A DNA stretch of 64,000 nt from Macrostomum hystrix (GCA_950097015.1 CATNEN010000037.1:2881501-2945500), one strand, 5' to 3'; counted from the first letter of the stretch, positions 11,721-23,695 are shown. Made by a program: numbers and translations. The notes: generated by a model not told the origin, from the letters alone.

Positions 11721-14700
11721 TTAATTATGATCACACTCTTCGTAGTTGTCATCGTACCCTTCCTCCTGTTGCAACTCTTGCTCATTTGCATCTTCTTGAT
11801 CCTCAAAGTTGTCCAACTCTTCGTTGTCTTGCTGGTCGCCACGCGCCAACTTGCTGGCGCTAACGCCTTCGTCATCATCTACCGCGGCCTCATCGTTCTC
11901 GCTAGCGCCGTTATTGGCATCTTCACTGTTGGCTGTGCCAGCGGCGGCGGCTGCGGCGGCGGAGCGTTTGACACCGGCGCGGCTTCGCTGGCGCCCCTTG
12001 CCGCTGGCGCCGGAGCCGCTCAACTGAGGGGTATCCAACAGCCGATGGAGCTGCCTGTAGGCCAGCTGGCGAAGGGCTCGCTGAGCTGCCGCAGTTAGAT
12101 CTTCGCGCTCCTGACTGGTGAGCCGACCGGCCGCGTCCGTGAGGGTCTTCTCGCACGGGTCTAGAAGGCCCGGCCCGGTAGGTAGCAGCAGGCCGGAGGC
12201 CAGGCTCTCAAGCACCCGACGGAGCGTGTCAGTAACAGACGTGGGCGCGCCGCAGTTCGAGCTGATGCATCGTTCAACAAGCAGCTCAGCGGCCTTCGGG
12301 TTTGACAGGTTCAGAAAGATGAGGCTCAGAAAGCTGAGGATCGGGGTGACTAATTGATTTTGGGGATCTGGGAGAGTGGCTGAACAATCTGAGGAACTGG
12401 GAGAGTGGCTGCCCTATCTGAGGATCTGGGAGAGTGTCTGCCCTATCTGAGGATCTGGGAGAGTGTCTGCCCTATCTGAGGATCTGGGAGAGTGGCTGCC
12501 CTATCTGAGGATCTGGGAGAGTGACTGCCCTATCTGAGGATCTGGGAGAGTGACTGCCCTATCTGAGGATCTGGGAGAGTGACTGCCCTATCTGAGGATC
12601 TGGGAGAGTGACTGCCCTATCTGAGGATCTGGGAGAGTGACTGCCCTATCTGAGGATCTGGGAGAGTGGCTGCCCTATCTGAGGATCTGGGAGAGTGACT
12701 GCCCTATCTGAGGATCTGGGAGAGTGTCTGCCCTATCTGAGGATCTGGGAGAGTGACTGCCCTATCTGAGGATCTGGGAGAGTGGCTGCCCTATCTGAGG
12801 ATCTGGGAGAGTGACTGCCCTATCTGAGGATCTGGGAGAGTGGCTGCCCTATCTGAGGATCTGGGAGAGTGGCTGCCCTATCTGAGGATCTGGGAGAGTG
12901 TCTGCCCTATCTGAGTCTCTTACCCAGTCGGACAGGGCGGCCCAGGCTGGAAGCCGGCGCCTCAAGTCGCGCAGAATTTTCACGGTGGACACACAGGTTG
13001 GCAGATCAAAGGCTTTGGCCTGCGGGTTGGCGTTAATCAATAACAATCAGGGAATGCACGATGCTCATGCTGCTTACCTAGCTTAAACCAGGCACTGTAC
13101 GAGCTACAGTGTTAGTTTCATTGACAACAAGGCGAACTTGATCTAGGAGTTCACAATAGACCCCAGTATCGAACCAAAGATAATTATGCAAGTTTTTACA
13201 GCAAAGTGAATGAAAAACGGAAAAAACTCTACCTGGAACCATTTAGCACGACGCAGATTGGCTAGAGCGTCCAAGCATTTCTCCTTATCCAACAGGTCGC
13301 TCTGGACTTGATTATCGGCTAAAAATATTCACAATAACAATAGGTAGCATAAAGTTATGCGGATAGTTGACCATTGCATGCGCTTTGTATCTGCACGCAC
13401 TTTTTTTATCTATAATAGCTTAATTACCATGGAAACTACGAATAAAGCAAACGTAGTAACTATACTAAACCAACCAAAGAAATACTAAACAATACGAAAG
13501 GTATGAGAACTGGAGATTGAAGGAGACGAATGACAATATACTCGATTCATTTTGTAAAATATTCCCAGTCTTCAAAAAAAGCCAATCAAGATCCGATAAT
13601 CACAGACAAGATCCGATAATCTCCGACAAGATCCGATAATCTCCGGCAAGATCCGATAATCTCCGACAAGATCCGATAATCTCAGACAAGATCCGATAAT
13701 CTCAGACAAGATCCGATAATCTTCGATTAGATGAAAAATCAAGAATTATTAAATTGGACTTTTTCAGTGGTAACTGTCCATAACAAACTGGATAAGCCTG
13801 GTAATGATGGACAAAGACTGTGAGGGCAACAGAAAACTAATTAAATAAAACACAATGGTAGTTAAATATTCAGATTAAATTGGCAAAACTAGACTACTTA
13901 TTTGTTAAAGAGATGGTCAAGTATCCCAAAACTTTAAACTGCAATTGTCACTCGAGTCGACTGGAGTGAATCGACGACGGCTATAGTCGGCTGCATCATT
14001 TTAAAACCTTTCCTCCTGCCTTTCATATTTTAGACAAACACACGCAACTGGCTAGTGCAATATGATTTCGCGCAGAGGGAAACACGGGAAAAAATCACAA
14101 AATGCCTTTGCAATTTAAACGATTCGATGCAAGTCATAGAAGAGAAGGAAGAAAATGAGAATATTAACAACAATAGAAATAGAACGGGGCAATTTCAAAT
14201 ACCCACATTTCTTGTATCTCCAAAAATACTTCCAAAAATTTTCCGGTCTATCCGATAACAAAATTTTCAGAATCGCAAAACATTGGCATCGTCTGGCAAA
14301 AAGCACAAATTTTTTTGTGAGCATTTTTCTGCTCATAAATTTCATTATGTAACCACGTCGGCTATGACGTTGATTTTATTGTTGATGATTTTAATTATGA
14401 AACCAATAGGGATTCGCCATAGAGGTCAATTCAGAGCAATGCCACTTGTCCTTGTCACCAGGGTCTTCGACAAGAATCGCTGAATATCTTGACGAAAATC
14501 GGTCATTCTGTTTGGGATCGTGAAGTAGTAGGCAGTGGGCATTTGAAATACCACTGTGGTCTTTCCCCCAAGGAGGAAATTAGTTAGGTCCTTCTAACTG
14601 TTAAGGGAGTGTGAGAAGCAGAGCTGGGGACTTACCGGCCTCGCAGTCGCGCACCACGGGCGAAGTCAGGCTAATTCGGCATCTGAGGCTGCCGTCGCCG

Positions 14701-16822
14701 CAGGCAACAAGGAGCGCGGAGGCTAAGCTAGAATCGGCCGGGTCCGCCTGGACAGTTAGCAGAGCCTGGCCGGAGTCGGCCGGAGGACACAGCCGAGGTG
14801 GCAGCAGTTCCAGCAGGCGGTTAACTAGGGCCCGGCTAGGCCAGGCGGTGCACAGCAGCACCAGTTCGCACTGCCGGTCAAAGAATAGGGTCAGGTCATT
14901 CGCCAGCGCGCCAACACGCATCACACCCTTGAGTTGTTGACCTTCGGTGCCAGATTCGGCGGACAGCTCGTCGTTAACCTGTCGCAGTGCCTGCTCGCAT
15001 CTGGTGGCCAAAGCGTTCAAAGCCTGCCAATCGGCGGAGCTCTGGGTTAGGGAGGCCAGCTTAGCTGCCAGGTGACGATCTTCGCCAATTTCAAAGCCGC
15101 GCTGATTTCCTAACCGGCCGAACACTTGCTGCTGCTGCTGCTGCCAATCGGGCATCATCATAATGGCGGCATCCATCTGTTGACGGTGCCCCCAGCCAAA
15201 CTGCTGCCTAGCAGCGGCAGCTGCCGCTGAGGCTGCTCCGCTACGCATTGAAGGCTTGGTTTCTACCTCAAGACTGGGATCCACCTGGACAAATTGAGAG
15301 TTTATTACGTTATATTATTTTTCCTTCACAAACTCGCTTCTCTCTAGTCAAAGCTGAGAATTATAAAAATCCCACCTTTCGCTTATACTGCAGCCTATGC
15401 CGACGGCCTTTCAAATGCATCTCTTTGGCATGCGGATCGTTGAACTTGCAATCGCACAGCTTGCAATGATACTGTACAGCTTTGCCCTGCTCGCTAGGCG
15501 TCTCGTCGATATACTCGGACCCAACCGGAGCCACGTATTCTCGCTCCTGCAGCTCGGATAGGTCCACGTGCTGCTCCACTGTAGCTGCCGCTGCTGCTGC
15601 TGTTTTACTTGCAGACTTCTCCGCAGACGGCGCAGTGGACGATGTCGCCGCGAAAGTCGTGGCATCACCGGTCGCGGCCTCCTCGGAGCCAACAGACTTC
15701 AGTGCCGAGCCGGGCACGAAGCCCACCTTAGTTGCTCCGTAGACTCGTTTGACTGCCGGCTGCTGCTGAGAAGGCTGCTGTTGTTTATCGTCAGCGCCAA
15801 CAGACGCAGCCTGGTCCGAGGGCTGCCTAGCCCTCACGAGAATCGGATCAGTGCTGGGAATCATCTTGCCCAGTCTAGTGTGCAGCTTAGCAGTTTTCAA
15901 ATGCTTGGTGCCGCGAATATGTGAGGCGTAAGCGTCAGCGCCGGTGCAGGTGACGTCGCACAGTTCGCAGCGCAGCTGCTTCTGACCGGGCTTTGGCGCC
16001 TCCTCCTGCTGACGCTTAGCAGCGGCTTCGCGCTTCTTATGCTTCTGACCATCTAGATGCTCTTTGAATGTCTGCGGCCCTGCGCAGCTAATTTTGCATA
16101 CTTCGCAATAGTGCAACGCAGCAGCTTGATGCTGGGGCTGATGCTGTGGCCCGCCTTGGCGCTGGTGCTGCTGATAGTTTTGGTTGTAGGGCCGACGCGG
16201 GCCGCCGGCTTGATAAGGCGGCCTACGCTGCTGCTGCTGATAGCCGGCAGGTCCCGAAAATTGCTGATGCTGATACTGGTGGTGATGCGGAGGCCGGGGT
16301 CCAGCTGACTGCTGCTGGCTGTGTTGTCCATGACCAGCGCCGCCAGCGAAGCCGCCAGGCTGGTAGCTGTGCTGGCCATAGCTTAGAGTTTGTTTACCGC
16401 CAGCCTGCTGCGACAGATAGGTCAATTTAGGCGGCGGCATCGGCGGCGGCGCTTGCGGCTGAGGTGGCGGCGGAGCCTGCTGTACTTTGGCCACAGCCGG
16501 TGTAGCCGTATTAGCTGTAAATGACGTATAAGACGGCGCAGTTGTGGTCCAAGATTGTGGAAACACCTGGCCGCTGGCGGTTGGCGGCACAGCCGCTGCC
16601 GGAGGCCTAGGCGGCACCTGATAGGCAGAGGCAGCAGCGACAGCGGCAGCAGCAGCGGCAGCAGCAGCTGGGTAAGCGGTCGGGGCCGCAGTATAACTGT
16701 ACGGCGCGGCCGCAACGCTAGCAGCGGCGGCCGAGAATGCCACTTGCGGCGCCGCAGTGGGCGGAACAAAAGAGGCCGGAGGTGCGGCGCTTGCTGTGGC
16801 CTGATAGGCTGTCTGGGGAGCA
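11721..16822 (-). CDS. ZFR: Zinc finger RNA-binding protein ZFR (5' end not identified)
   Basis: Five exons on minus: 16822-15376, 15284-14636, 13318-13233, 13019-12924 and 12293-11721 (stop TAA). Phases join throughout and give 949 residues. The N-terminal part is Ala/Gln/Pro/Tyr-rich. It is followed by three C2H2 dsRNA-binding fingers: at 16112-16037 (CEVC...HLDGQKHKK), about 15980-15895 (CELC...HIRGTKH) and 15472-15376 (CKLC...HLKGRRH). The C-terminal exons form the DZF domain (LKGVMRVGALA, KCLDALA, AKWFQ, VKILRDL, GPGLLDPCEK), then a very acidic tail. Spacing follows animal ZFR closely. ZFR proteins bind double-stranded or structured RNA in the nucleus, act in splicing, and heterodimerise with NF45 through DZF. 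The first exon starts within a codon at an acceptor, so upstream coding exon(s) must exist; none was found. The final acceptor, AACCCGAAG, is not CAG but is supported by conservation. Confidence 0.92.
12363..12915. repeat. 29-bp minisatellite in a ZFR intron
   Basis: About 19 copies of a 29-bp unit containing GATCTGGGAGAGTGACTG and CCCTATCTGAG; GTGACTG alternates with GTGGCTG and GTGTCTG. It occupies most of the last ZFR intron (12294-12923) and reaches within about 10 bp of the donor. Confidence 0.97.
13589..13728. repeat. 20-bp minisatellite in a ZFR intron
   Basis: Seven tandem units of GATCCGATAATCTCCGACAA with one- or two-base variants, inside the ZFR intron 13319-14635. The rest of that intron shows nothing recognisable. 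Confidence 0.93.
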
Positions 16823-16983
16823 CTGCGAATAGACAGGTGGGATAAAAGCAACTTGCAGACTTTCTTACTGCCGAGACGTCGGTTTAATTCGAGACAATGT
16901 GTAAAATACTTTGCAACATCTAAAAAATATCAAATAGTTCAAACATTTGCTCATGTATGGCACCAAGCAATAGGCTTCAAATG

Positions 16984-17280
16984 TAGGGGTTGTAGTCTAG
17001 TGGTTAGAGGGTCGGACTCACGACTTGAAAGTCGGGGTTCGAATACCGACTCCACTGGAACAATTGGTGTCCTTTAGCAAGACTTAACTCTGCATTTGCT
17101 TTAAGTTCATCCAGCTTGTTAAATGGGTAGCAGCATTAGCTGGGGTAATTAAGAGTGGGGTTTGGCATCCCCTTGAGTCCATAGACTGAACAGCCATATA
17201 TGCAGCATGTTGGCTGAAAATATCTGCATTGTTCTGTTGGCTGCACATCTGGCCTAATAGAATCAGGTGTAATTAATTCA
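16984..17280 (+). mobile_element. tRNA-derived SINE, family 1 (copy 1)
   Basis: The tRNA-like head has an A box (TAGTCTAGTGGTTAGAGG) and a B box (GGGTTCGAATACC). It is followed by a body shared with the copies at 55541 and 58527 (GACTCCACTGGAACAAT, TGGACTGAACAGC, GGCTGCACATCTGGCC). No intact tRNA acceptor stem forms, so it is a retroposon and not a tRNA gene. It lies upstream of the visible ZFR exons. Confidence 0.85.
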
Positions 17281-18127
17281 GTTTTTGGCCCAAAAACACA
17301 ATTTATGGCTGTTTATGTTAGAAGTATAACTAAGTAGATCTATAATATCACAATACCTAGCTAGCTATCCCTACAGGAAAAAATACCTTTTGTGGACATT
17401 TTTAAACTTCAGGTTTGCATGGCTCTGTACAGCACAGTAAAGGGTCAGGTGGGGCAATGGATCAGAATATTGTGAGGTATGGTGGAACATGGAATTTGTA
17501 TGCTTTTATTATACTTGATAATTTCCCAACTTATTAATCATTACTTGTATTACTTGTAAAACTCTTTATTGCCTATTTTTCATATATCCAACTTAACTTA
17601 TTGCCATATCTACTTAGTTATGTTTTTGTACTCATTAATTACAACTTTTCTAATTTTTTTATATTTGTAAACAGCTATGCTTTTTGTTAGACATGCTTAT
17701 AAATATCAGCTCTAGTTTATGATATCTTTTTAGTAGTTTTTTAATATCAACCAAAGCAAGGCAAAAGTTTGCCAAAATATTACCAGCTTTGGTTTGCAAT
17801 CATTTCAATTGAGTGCATGTATAGAAGTGATCAAGGTAAGGGGGTATGGCATAAATGATTTATGATTTTACTATTTAGGAGTTTATAGACAAATGTAAAA
17901 TGTGGAATTAGAAACATAATTGTGAACTGAAGTGAGGGCAGCACCACCTAGTTCACCTGCCTAGTTTGCCGGTCTGTGGGCATGCCATTTCTGTGCTTGT
18001 GTGTCAAGTGCCCCAGGCCCCCTGCAATAAAGTAAGTAAAAATAACAGAAGTTCATATTAATGTTTTTATAGCCAGCTTCAGTCTATAATCATTTCAATG
18101 GGAAAAGTAGGCTTTGGTGATGGCAGA
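17281..18127. other. AT-rich intergenic DNA
   Basis: No coding, repeat or RNA structure is recognised. Missing 5' exons of ZFR could lie here or further upstream, but none was found. Confidence 0.4.
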
Positions 18128-18403
18128 GCTTATTCCCATGGTCCCGTGCCGATAATTTCAATTTTATCCACACAGATCCGTGCCGATAATTTTCTGCTTA
18201 TCCACATGGCAGCTTGTATGAATAGGTCTACAACTCTTTATTCTACAACTCTTAAAGCCTTATGCTCAAAGAAGAACAGGTAGGGACTTAAAAGTAGACC
18301 TAGGCCTATTCATACAAGCTGCCGTGTGGATAAGCAGAAAATTATCAGCACGGATCCGTGTGGATAAAATTGAAATTATCGGCACGGGACCGTGGGAATA
18401 AGC
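18128..18403. mobile_element. Foldback MITE, 276 bp
   Basis: Two arms of nearly 100 bp are inverted copies of each other. The left arm begins GCTTATTCCCATGGTCCCG and the right arm ends with its complement at 18403; a loop of about 80 bp separates them. CTTTGGTGATRGCA is present as a direct repeat at 18112-18125 and 18409-18422, which is long for a simple target duplication. There is no coding capacity. Confidence 0.75.
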
Positions 18404-19228
18404 ACTTCCTTTGGTGATAGCAAACTGAAAGAGATATATAAGATGAGCAAACTGGATATGCAAACATTTTAAATAAACAAATTTTGTTTGTCAACTTTTG
18501 ACTTCATACCATCAAAAAAGTATCAAGGTCCAATACTCCAATACCCAAATTGTATTGTTGATAGTATCGTAGTATTGGACCTGTGCCCAACACTGGTGTT
18601 AGACCAGTTTTTATCTGCAGCAGTGCAGTGCATCCTGGTCTTAAAAATTGCACCCTGAAATCTAGCACAGGGTGCGATAGGGTGCGAAATCGCACCCAAG
18701 TTATGGACGAAAAAACTGATCCAGAAGACTATAAACCTAACTAATATGAGTATAAATAGCTTTTAATCTATATACAAATGCATGAACAATAGATGGGCCA
18801 CAAACAGCGAATAGGCCCTAGGTTTGGGTAAAACAATTGTGAGGCCTATAGGCCCTACTTGAGATGGATATTTTTTACGTAAGCTTGAAGAATGCAATAT
18901 TAAGCTGGTATCTCTCACCTGTAAGCTGCTCCAGATGGAAAGCCAAAATAACCACTCATTATAAATTTACAAAATCAATGTATTGCACTACTATTTCTAT
19001 TATTGGACGAAAATCATTCTTGACCAATGGTTTTTTATGATTACTGCAAGCAACTGATACAATATAATAAATTTACCTAAGGCGAAACAACAAAACGTTT
19101 AAAAGCTTTTCTCTTGTGATACTCTTAACAACGCGAAGTATATGCACAAAGAAATGTATAATCTATATGTTCGTTTGCGCGATACAATGCCTACGAACAA
19201 TGAGGCCAAATGCGCAATAATAAGTATA
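18404..19228. other. AT-rich intergenic DNA
   Basis: No gene or repeat is recognised before the 8-bp target duplication that begins the Foldback-like element. Confidence 0.4.
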
Positions 19229-19236
19229 GAGATTTA

Positions 19237-20641
19237 TACGTATTAATTTCCCGATTGACATTCACATTCACATTCACATTCAAACAAGAGTATTGTAACT
19301 TAAAAAATAACCATTCAATTACAGCGAAACTTACAAGATCTTCTGATGCAATTAAGATAACGTTCCAAAATAAATATAATTTATTTTTGTCAATGCATAA
19401 AAGAATTACACAGCTTTGAAGTTTGTTCCTATCTCCGCAGTGTATATTCTTGTACTTTCAAAAAGTAACTTCTACTGCATCAATCGCAGTGAAAATTTAC
19501 AAAACCTCTGATGCAATCGAGTTGTTTGGATGTGTTAAATTTCAGGCTGATTCATGAAAGCGTCTGCGGGTTATTCAATGTTAAAGTGTGTTCGTATCTC
19601 CGTAGTGTATTTTTGGGAGCCAGCTTGACATTCGCAGGCAGACACTTCTACTGCATCAATCGCAATGAAAATTTACAAAACCTCTGATGCAATCGAGTTG
19701 ATTGGATGTGTAAAATTTCAGGCTGATTCATGAAAGCGTCTGCGGGTTATTCAATGTTAAAGTGTGTTTCGTATCTCCGTAGTGTATTTTTGGGAGCCAG
19801 CTTGACATTCGCAGGCAGACACTTCTACTGCATCAATCGCAATGAAAATTTACAAAACCTCTGATGCAATCGAGTTGATTGGATGTGTAAAATTTCAGGC
19901 TGATTCATGAAAGCGTCTGCGGGTTATTCAATGTTAAAGTGTGTTTCGTATCTCCGTAGTGTATTTTTGGGAGCCAGCTTGACATTCGCAGGCAGACACT
20001 TCTACTGCATCAATCGCAATGAAAATTTACAAAACCTCTGATGCAATCGAGTTGATTGGATGTGTAAAATTTCAGGCTGATTCATGAAAGCGTCTGCGGG
20101 TTATTCAATGTTAAAGTGTGTTTCGTATCTCCGTAGTGTATTTTTGGGAGCCAGCTTGACATTCGCAGGCAGACACTTCTACTGCATCAATCGCAATGAA
20201 AATTTACAAAACCTCTGATGCAATCGAGTTGATTGGATGTGTAAAATTTCATGCTGATTCATGAAAGCGTCTGCGGGTTATTCAATGTTAAAGTGTGTTT
20301 CGTATCTCCGTAGTGTATTTTTGGGAGCCAGCTTGACATTCGCAGGCAGAGACTTCTACTGCCTCAATCGCAATGAAAATTTACAAAACCTCTGATGCAA
20401 TCGAGTTGATTGGATGTGTTAAATTTCAGGCTGATTCATGAAAGCGTCTGCGGGTTATTCAATGTTAAAGTGTGTTCGTATCTCCGTAGTGTATTTTTGG
20501 GAGCCAGCTTGACATTCGCAGGCAGACACTTCTACTGCCTCAATCGCAATGAAAATTTACAAAACCTCTGATGCAATCGAGTTGATTGGATGTGTAAAAT
20601 TTCAGACTGATTCATGAAAAGCGTCTGTGGGTTATTCAATG
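19237..20641. repeat. Left inverted repeat with 177-bp subrepeats
   Basis: The outer 230 bp (TTCACATTCACATTC run, then unique sequence) match the complement of 23466-23695 almost perfectly. Inside are about 6.6 tandem units of about 177 bp starting near 19469, 19645, 19822, 19999, 20176, 20352 and 20528. Units 2 to 5 are nearly identical. Confidence 0.93.
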
Positions 20642-21359
20642 TGTTGTGATTTAATAGTTTCTATGTACTGTATTTAATAGTTTCTATGTACTGTATTTTT
20701 CGGTGCACTTTCACAGTCGCGTTGCACTTTGAGTCGCCCCCCTGCCCCTTTCTTGCTCTGCGCCTGCCTGCCTATCAATTTCTCCCACCCCTGGCGTCTG
20801 ATTGGTTGAGCTAAGACGTTGGGTACCCCCGGTTATTGTCATCTTCCGTTCATGCCCTCTCATTGGTTCGCGGCTCGCCCAGTTGTCTTATTGACCCTGC
20901 GTGATTGGTGAGGCTGCGACTGGTTCTCTCTCTTACTGTCTCTTACTTTCTCTCTCTACCCTGCAGCTTAGCCGTGATCGGGTATTACCCTGCTCACCCT
21001 GGGTGAGCAGGTCTTATTTATTGGCGTGCGCGCGCTCGTCCCCCTCGGACGTGACTGTTTTGTTTTGTTGAGCACCCCAACCACCGCCTACCAGACAAAA
21101 TACATCAACTCAGCCAGCTCTCCCGAGCGCAAACCCGCACTGCAAGCCTACGTAAGTGTCGTCTGCCTCTGTCTTTTCGGGTTCAGTCACTAGGACTTTG
21201 TCGCCAGGGCCTGTGCATTCGTTGCGACCTTGGTTGCCGGCTTACTGCCTGTGCGTCTAGTGCGACAGTAGGCCGACACATAGTAGGACGGAAGTGCTGA
21301 ACCTCCCTGCTCGTCCTGAGCGAGAGGCGAAGCCGGCTGGCCCGTCTCGGGACACAACA
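20642..21359 (+). repeat. Putative captured retrotransposon LTR
   Basis: A 718-bp segment starts TGTTGTG and ends CACAACA, a 7-bp terminal inversion typical of LTRs. It is followed directly by T and then TGGTGTCGTGACC, a primer-binding-site-like sequence complementary to a tRNA 3' CCA end. No second LTR is found in the window. Confidence 0.6.
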
Positions 21360-21360
21360 T

Positions 21361-21380
21361 TGGTGTCGTGACCAGGATAG
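21361..21380 (+). promoter_or_regulatory. Putative tRNA primer-binding site
   Basis: TGGTGTCGTGACCAGGATAG begins one base after the putative LTR. Its complement ends in CCA, as a primer tRNA would. The tRNA species was not identified. Confidence 0.55.
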
Positions 21381-21523
21381 TTCGTGCCTGTTAGGATCCT
21401 CGACCCCATGTGTTAATTAGCTTAGGGATTCTGTTCAGGAGGGGTGTTTTCTAGGACTTTTGTCAGTGCTTTGTTGTTGCCGTGAGATTTTTTATCTTGT
21501 GATTCGAGGATTTTGTTGTCGTC

Positions 21524-22702
21524 ATGGGAGACGAAGGAGTGAATCGCCTCGTGGAGCTGATGACTGCTTCGGTGCGTCGGACCTTGCAGCAGGAGATAAA
21601 TGCAGCGCAGAATGTCCAGAGGCCAGCGAAGCCGCCGAAGTATTCTAGTGGAGACAACTTTCGCCTGTGGTTGCAGAAGTTCAACGCTTATTGTGATGCT
21701 GCGCAGATTGCGGAGGCCGCTCGAAGGCCGCACCTGCTTAGCTTCTTGGATTTGAATACAGCATTTGCAGCGGTGGAGAATCTACAGCTGGGTGAGGATC
21801 TGGAATATCAGGAGTTTACGGACGCTCTGTTGGAAAGGTTTCAGCAGCACCGCACGACTGAAGATTACCGGATGGAGCTGGAGTCACGAGTGCAGAAGGA
21901 GGGCGAGACCTACGAGGCATACGCCGATGCACTGCTGGAGCTGGCGAGGAATGCCTACCCTGAAGACGAGCTGCCCGCTGAGATTGTCAACAGTTTTGCA
22001 AGGGACAGATTCAAGAAGGGCATTAAGGCTACTGAGAGCGTCAAGGAGTACGTGATCCTTCAACAGCCTGCTACTCTCGCTGAGGCTGTGCGTTGCGTTC
22101 GACGAAAGGAGGCAGCTACTCTAGCCGCCAAGACGTCAGGCTCGGACCAGATCTCCAGGAAGACGACATCAGGTGTGGCTGCCGTGGACACCAGAGCCGC
22201 CAGTTCAGAAGGTTTTGGAGCGCTTCAGCAGCGGATCCGTGAGCTGGAAGACCAACTGAAGCGGCTGAGCCAGACGCCGCCTCCTCGACAGTCTGCTGCA
22301 CCGTCGCCTGCTGGGTCTGCGCGTCCGCGCGGCCCGGGGCCCGGGTTGCTAGGAGACAGGGGGGCCTGCGCGTACGCCGCGACCCCTAGTCGTCTAGCAG
22401 AGCAACAGCAGAGGCAGCATGGTGCTTGCTTTCAGTGCGGAGACGTCGGCCACCTAGCGCGTGAGTGTCCTAGTCGCGTCGGAAGGATGCAGCAACCGCC
22501 ACCGAGCACAGCAGCGATGACTGTTGGTCCAAGGCGTTGCTACGCGTGCAACCAGCCAGGTCATCTGGCCAAGAATTGTCGGTTGGGAAACTTCAGCAGG
22601 GCGAAAACTGATTTATTCGTTCAAAAATACTACAATAAGACACTTAAACAACTCAACACTAAAAAATTCTCATTAAATCACACAGCCCCTCTTTTACTGT
22701 AA
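21524..22702 (+). CDS. Ty3-type Gag with two CCHC zinc knuckles
   Basis: The 392-codon ORF has a retrotransposon gag core in its first half. It contains LDLNTAFAAVENLQL and EFTDALLERF, which align with LDLSTAFAAVQRLNL and EFKESLIERF in the Gag of the complete element at 38139. Two knuckles of the form CX2CX4HX4C follow at residues 302-315 (CFQCGDVGHLAREC) and 339-352 (CYACNQPGHLAKNC). The last 35 or so residues (from about 22603) are AT-rich and unlike Gag, so the frame probably runs out of retrotransposon DNA into the host element, and no protease or pol follows. A Gag of this kind binds RNA and assembles particles. The ORF is intact, so it is either recent or under selection. Confidence 0.85.
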   Translation: MGDEGVNRLVELMTASVRRTLQQEINAAQNVQRPAKPPKYSSGDNFRLWLQKFNAYCDAAQIAEAARRPHLLSFLDLNTAFAAVENLQLGEDLEYQEFTDALLERFQQHRTTEDYRMELESRVQKEGETYEAYADALLELARNAYPEDELPAEIVNSFARDRFKKGIKATESVKEYVILQQPATLAEAVRCVRRKEAATLAAKTSGSDQISRKTTSGVAAVDTRAASSEGFGALQQRIRELEDQLKRLSQTPPPRQSAAPSPAGSARPRGPGPGLLGDRGACAYAATPSRLAEQQQRQHGACFQCGDVGHLARECPSRVGRMQQPPPSTAAMTVGPRRCYACNQPGHLAKNCRLGNFSRAKTDLFVQKYYNKTLKQLNTKKFSLNHTAPLLL

Positions 22703-22774
22703 AAAACTACACAGGCTGATTTATAAGCCCGCGAAGATCAATTGCCTTGAATTCATTGCGAGCTGATGTCAAGC

Positions 22775-23695
22775 TGCACTGGCTCCCAAAAATACACTTC
22801 GGAGATACGAAACACACTTTAACATTGAATAACCCGAAGACGCTTTCATGAATCAGTCTGAAATTTTACACATCCAATCAACTCGATTGCATCAGAGGTT
22901 TTGTAAATTTGCATTGCGATTGAGGCAGTAGAAGTGTCTGCCTGCGAATGTCAAGCTGGCTCCCAAAAATACACTACGGAGATACGAAACACACTTTAAC
23001 ATTGAATAACCCGCAGACGCCTTCATGAATCAGCCTGAAATTTTACACATCCAATCAACTCGATTGCATCAGAGGTTTTGTAAATTTTCATTGCGATTGA
23101 TGCAGTAGAAGTCTCTGCCTGCGAATTTCAAGCTGGCTCCCAAAAATACACTACGGAGATACGAACACACTTTAACATTGAATAACCCGCAGACGCTTTC
23201 ATGAATCAGCCTGAAATTTTACACATCCAATCAACTCGATTGCATCAGAGGTTTTGTAAATTTTCATTGCGATTGATGCAGTAGAAGTGTCTGCCTGCGA
23301 ATGTCAAGCTGGCTCCCAAAAATACACTACGGAGATACGAACACACTTTAACATTAAATAACCCGCAGACGCTTTCATGAATCAGGCTGAAATTTTACAC
23401 ATCCAAGCAACTCGATTGCATCAGAGGTTTTGTAAATTTTCATTGCGATTGATGCAGTAGAAGTTACTTTTTGAAAGTACAAGAATATACACTGCGGAGA
23501 TAGGAACAAACTTCAAAGCTGTGTAATTCTTTTATGCATTGACAAAAATAAATTATATTTATTTTGGAACGTTATCTTAGTTGCATCAGAAGATCTTGTA
23601 AGTTTCGCTGTAATTGAATGGTTATTTTTTAAGTTACAATACTCTTGTTTGAATGTGAATGTGAATGTGAATGTCAATCGGGAAATTAATACGTA
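22775..23695. repeat. Right inverted repeat with 177-bp subrepeats
   Basis: Contains four to five units inverted relative to the left arm (unit junctions near 22927, 23105, 23280 and 23457), then the 230-bp terminal part. It is shorter than the left arm, consistent with unequal exchange between subrepeats. The inner boundary is approximate. Confidence 0.9.

Larger units (their letters stand above)
19237..23695. mobile_element. Foldback-like element carrying an LTR-gag segment
   Basis: A 4459-bp element bounded by perfect inverted termini (TACGTATTAATTTCCCG at left, its complement at right) and flanked by the 8-bp direct repeat GAGATTTA at 19229-19236 and 23696-23703. The long inverted repeats contain internal direct repeats of about 177 bp, the hallmark of Foldback (FB) elements. 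No transposase is present. The central part (20642 to about 22600) is foreign: it has the structure of a retrotransposon 5' half (LTR, primer-binding site, gag). An 8-bp duplication suits hAT- or MULE-like cut-and-paste; if the shared A is counted it is 9 bp, as in Drosophila FB. Mobilisation would have to be in trans. Confidence 0.88.

Noticed and set aside
15482-16845. Several plus and minus ORFs overlapping ZFR exon 1
   Set aside because: Low-complexity GC-rich shadows of the ZFR frame, which has three conserved zinc fingers.
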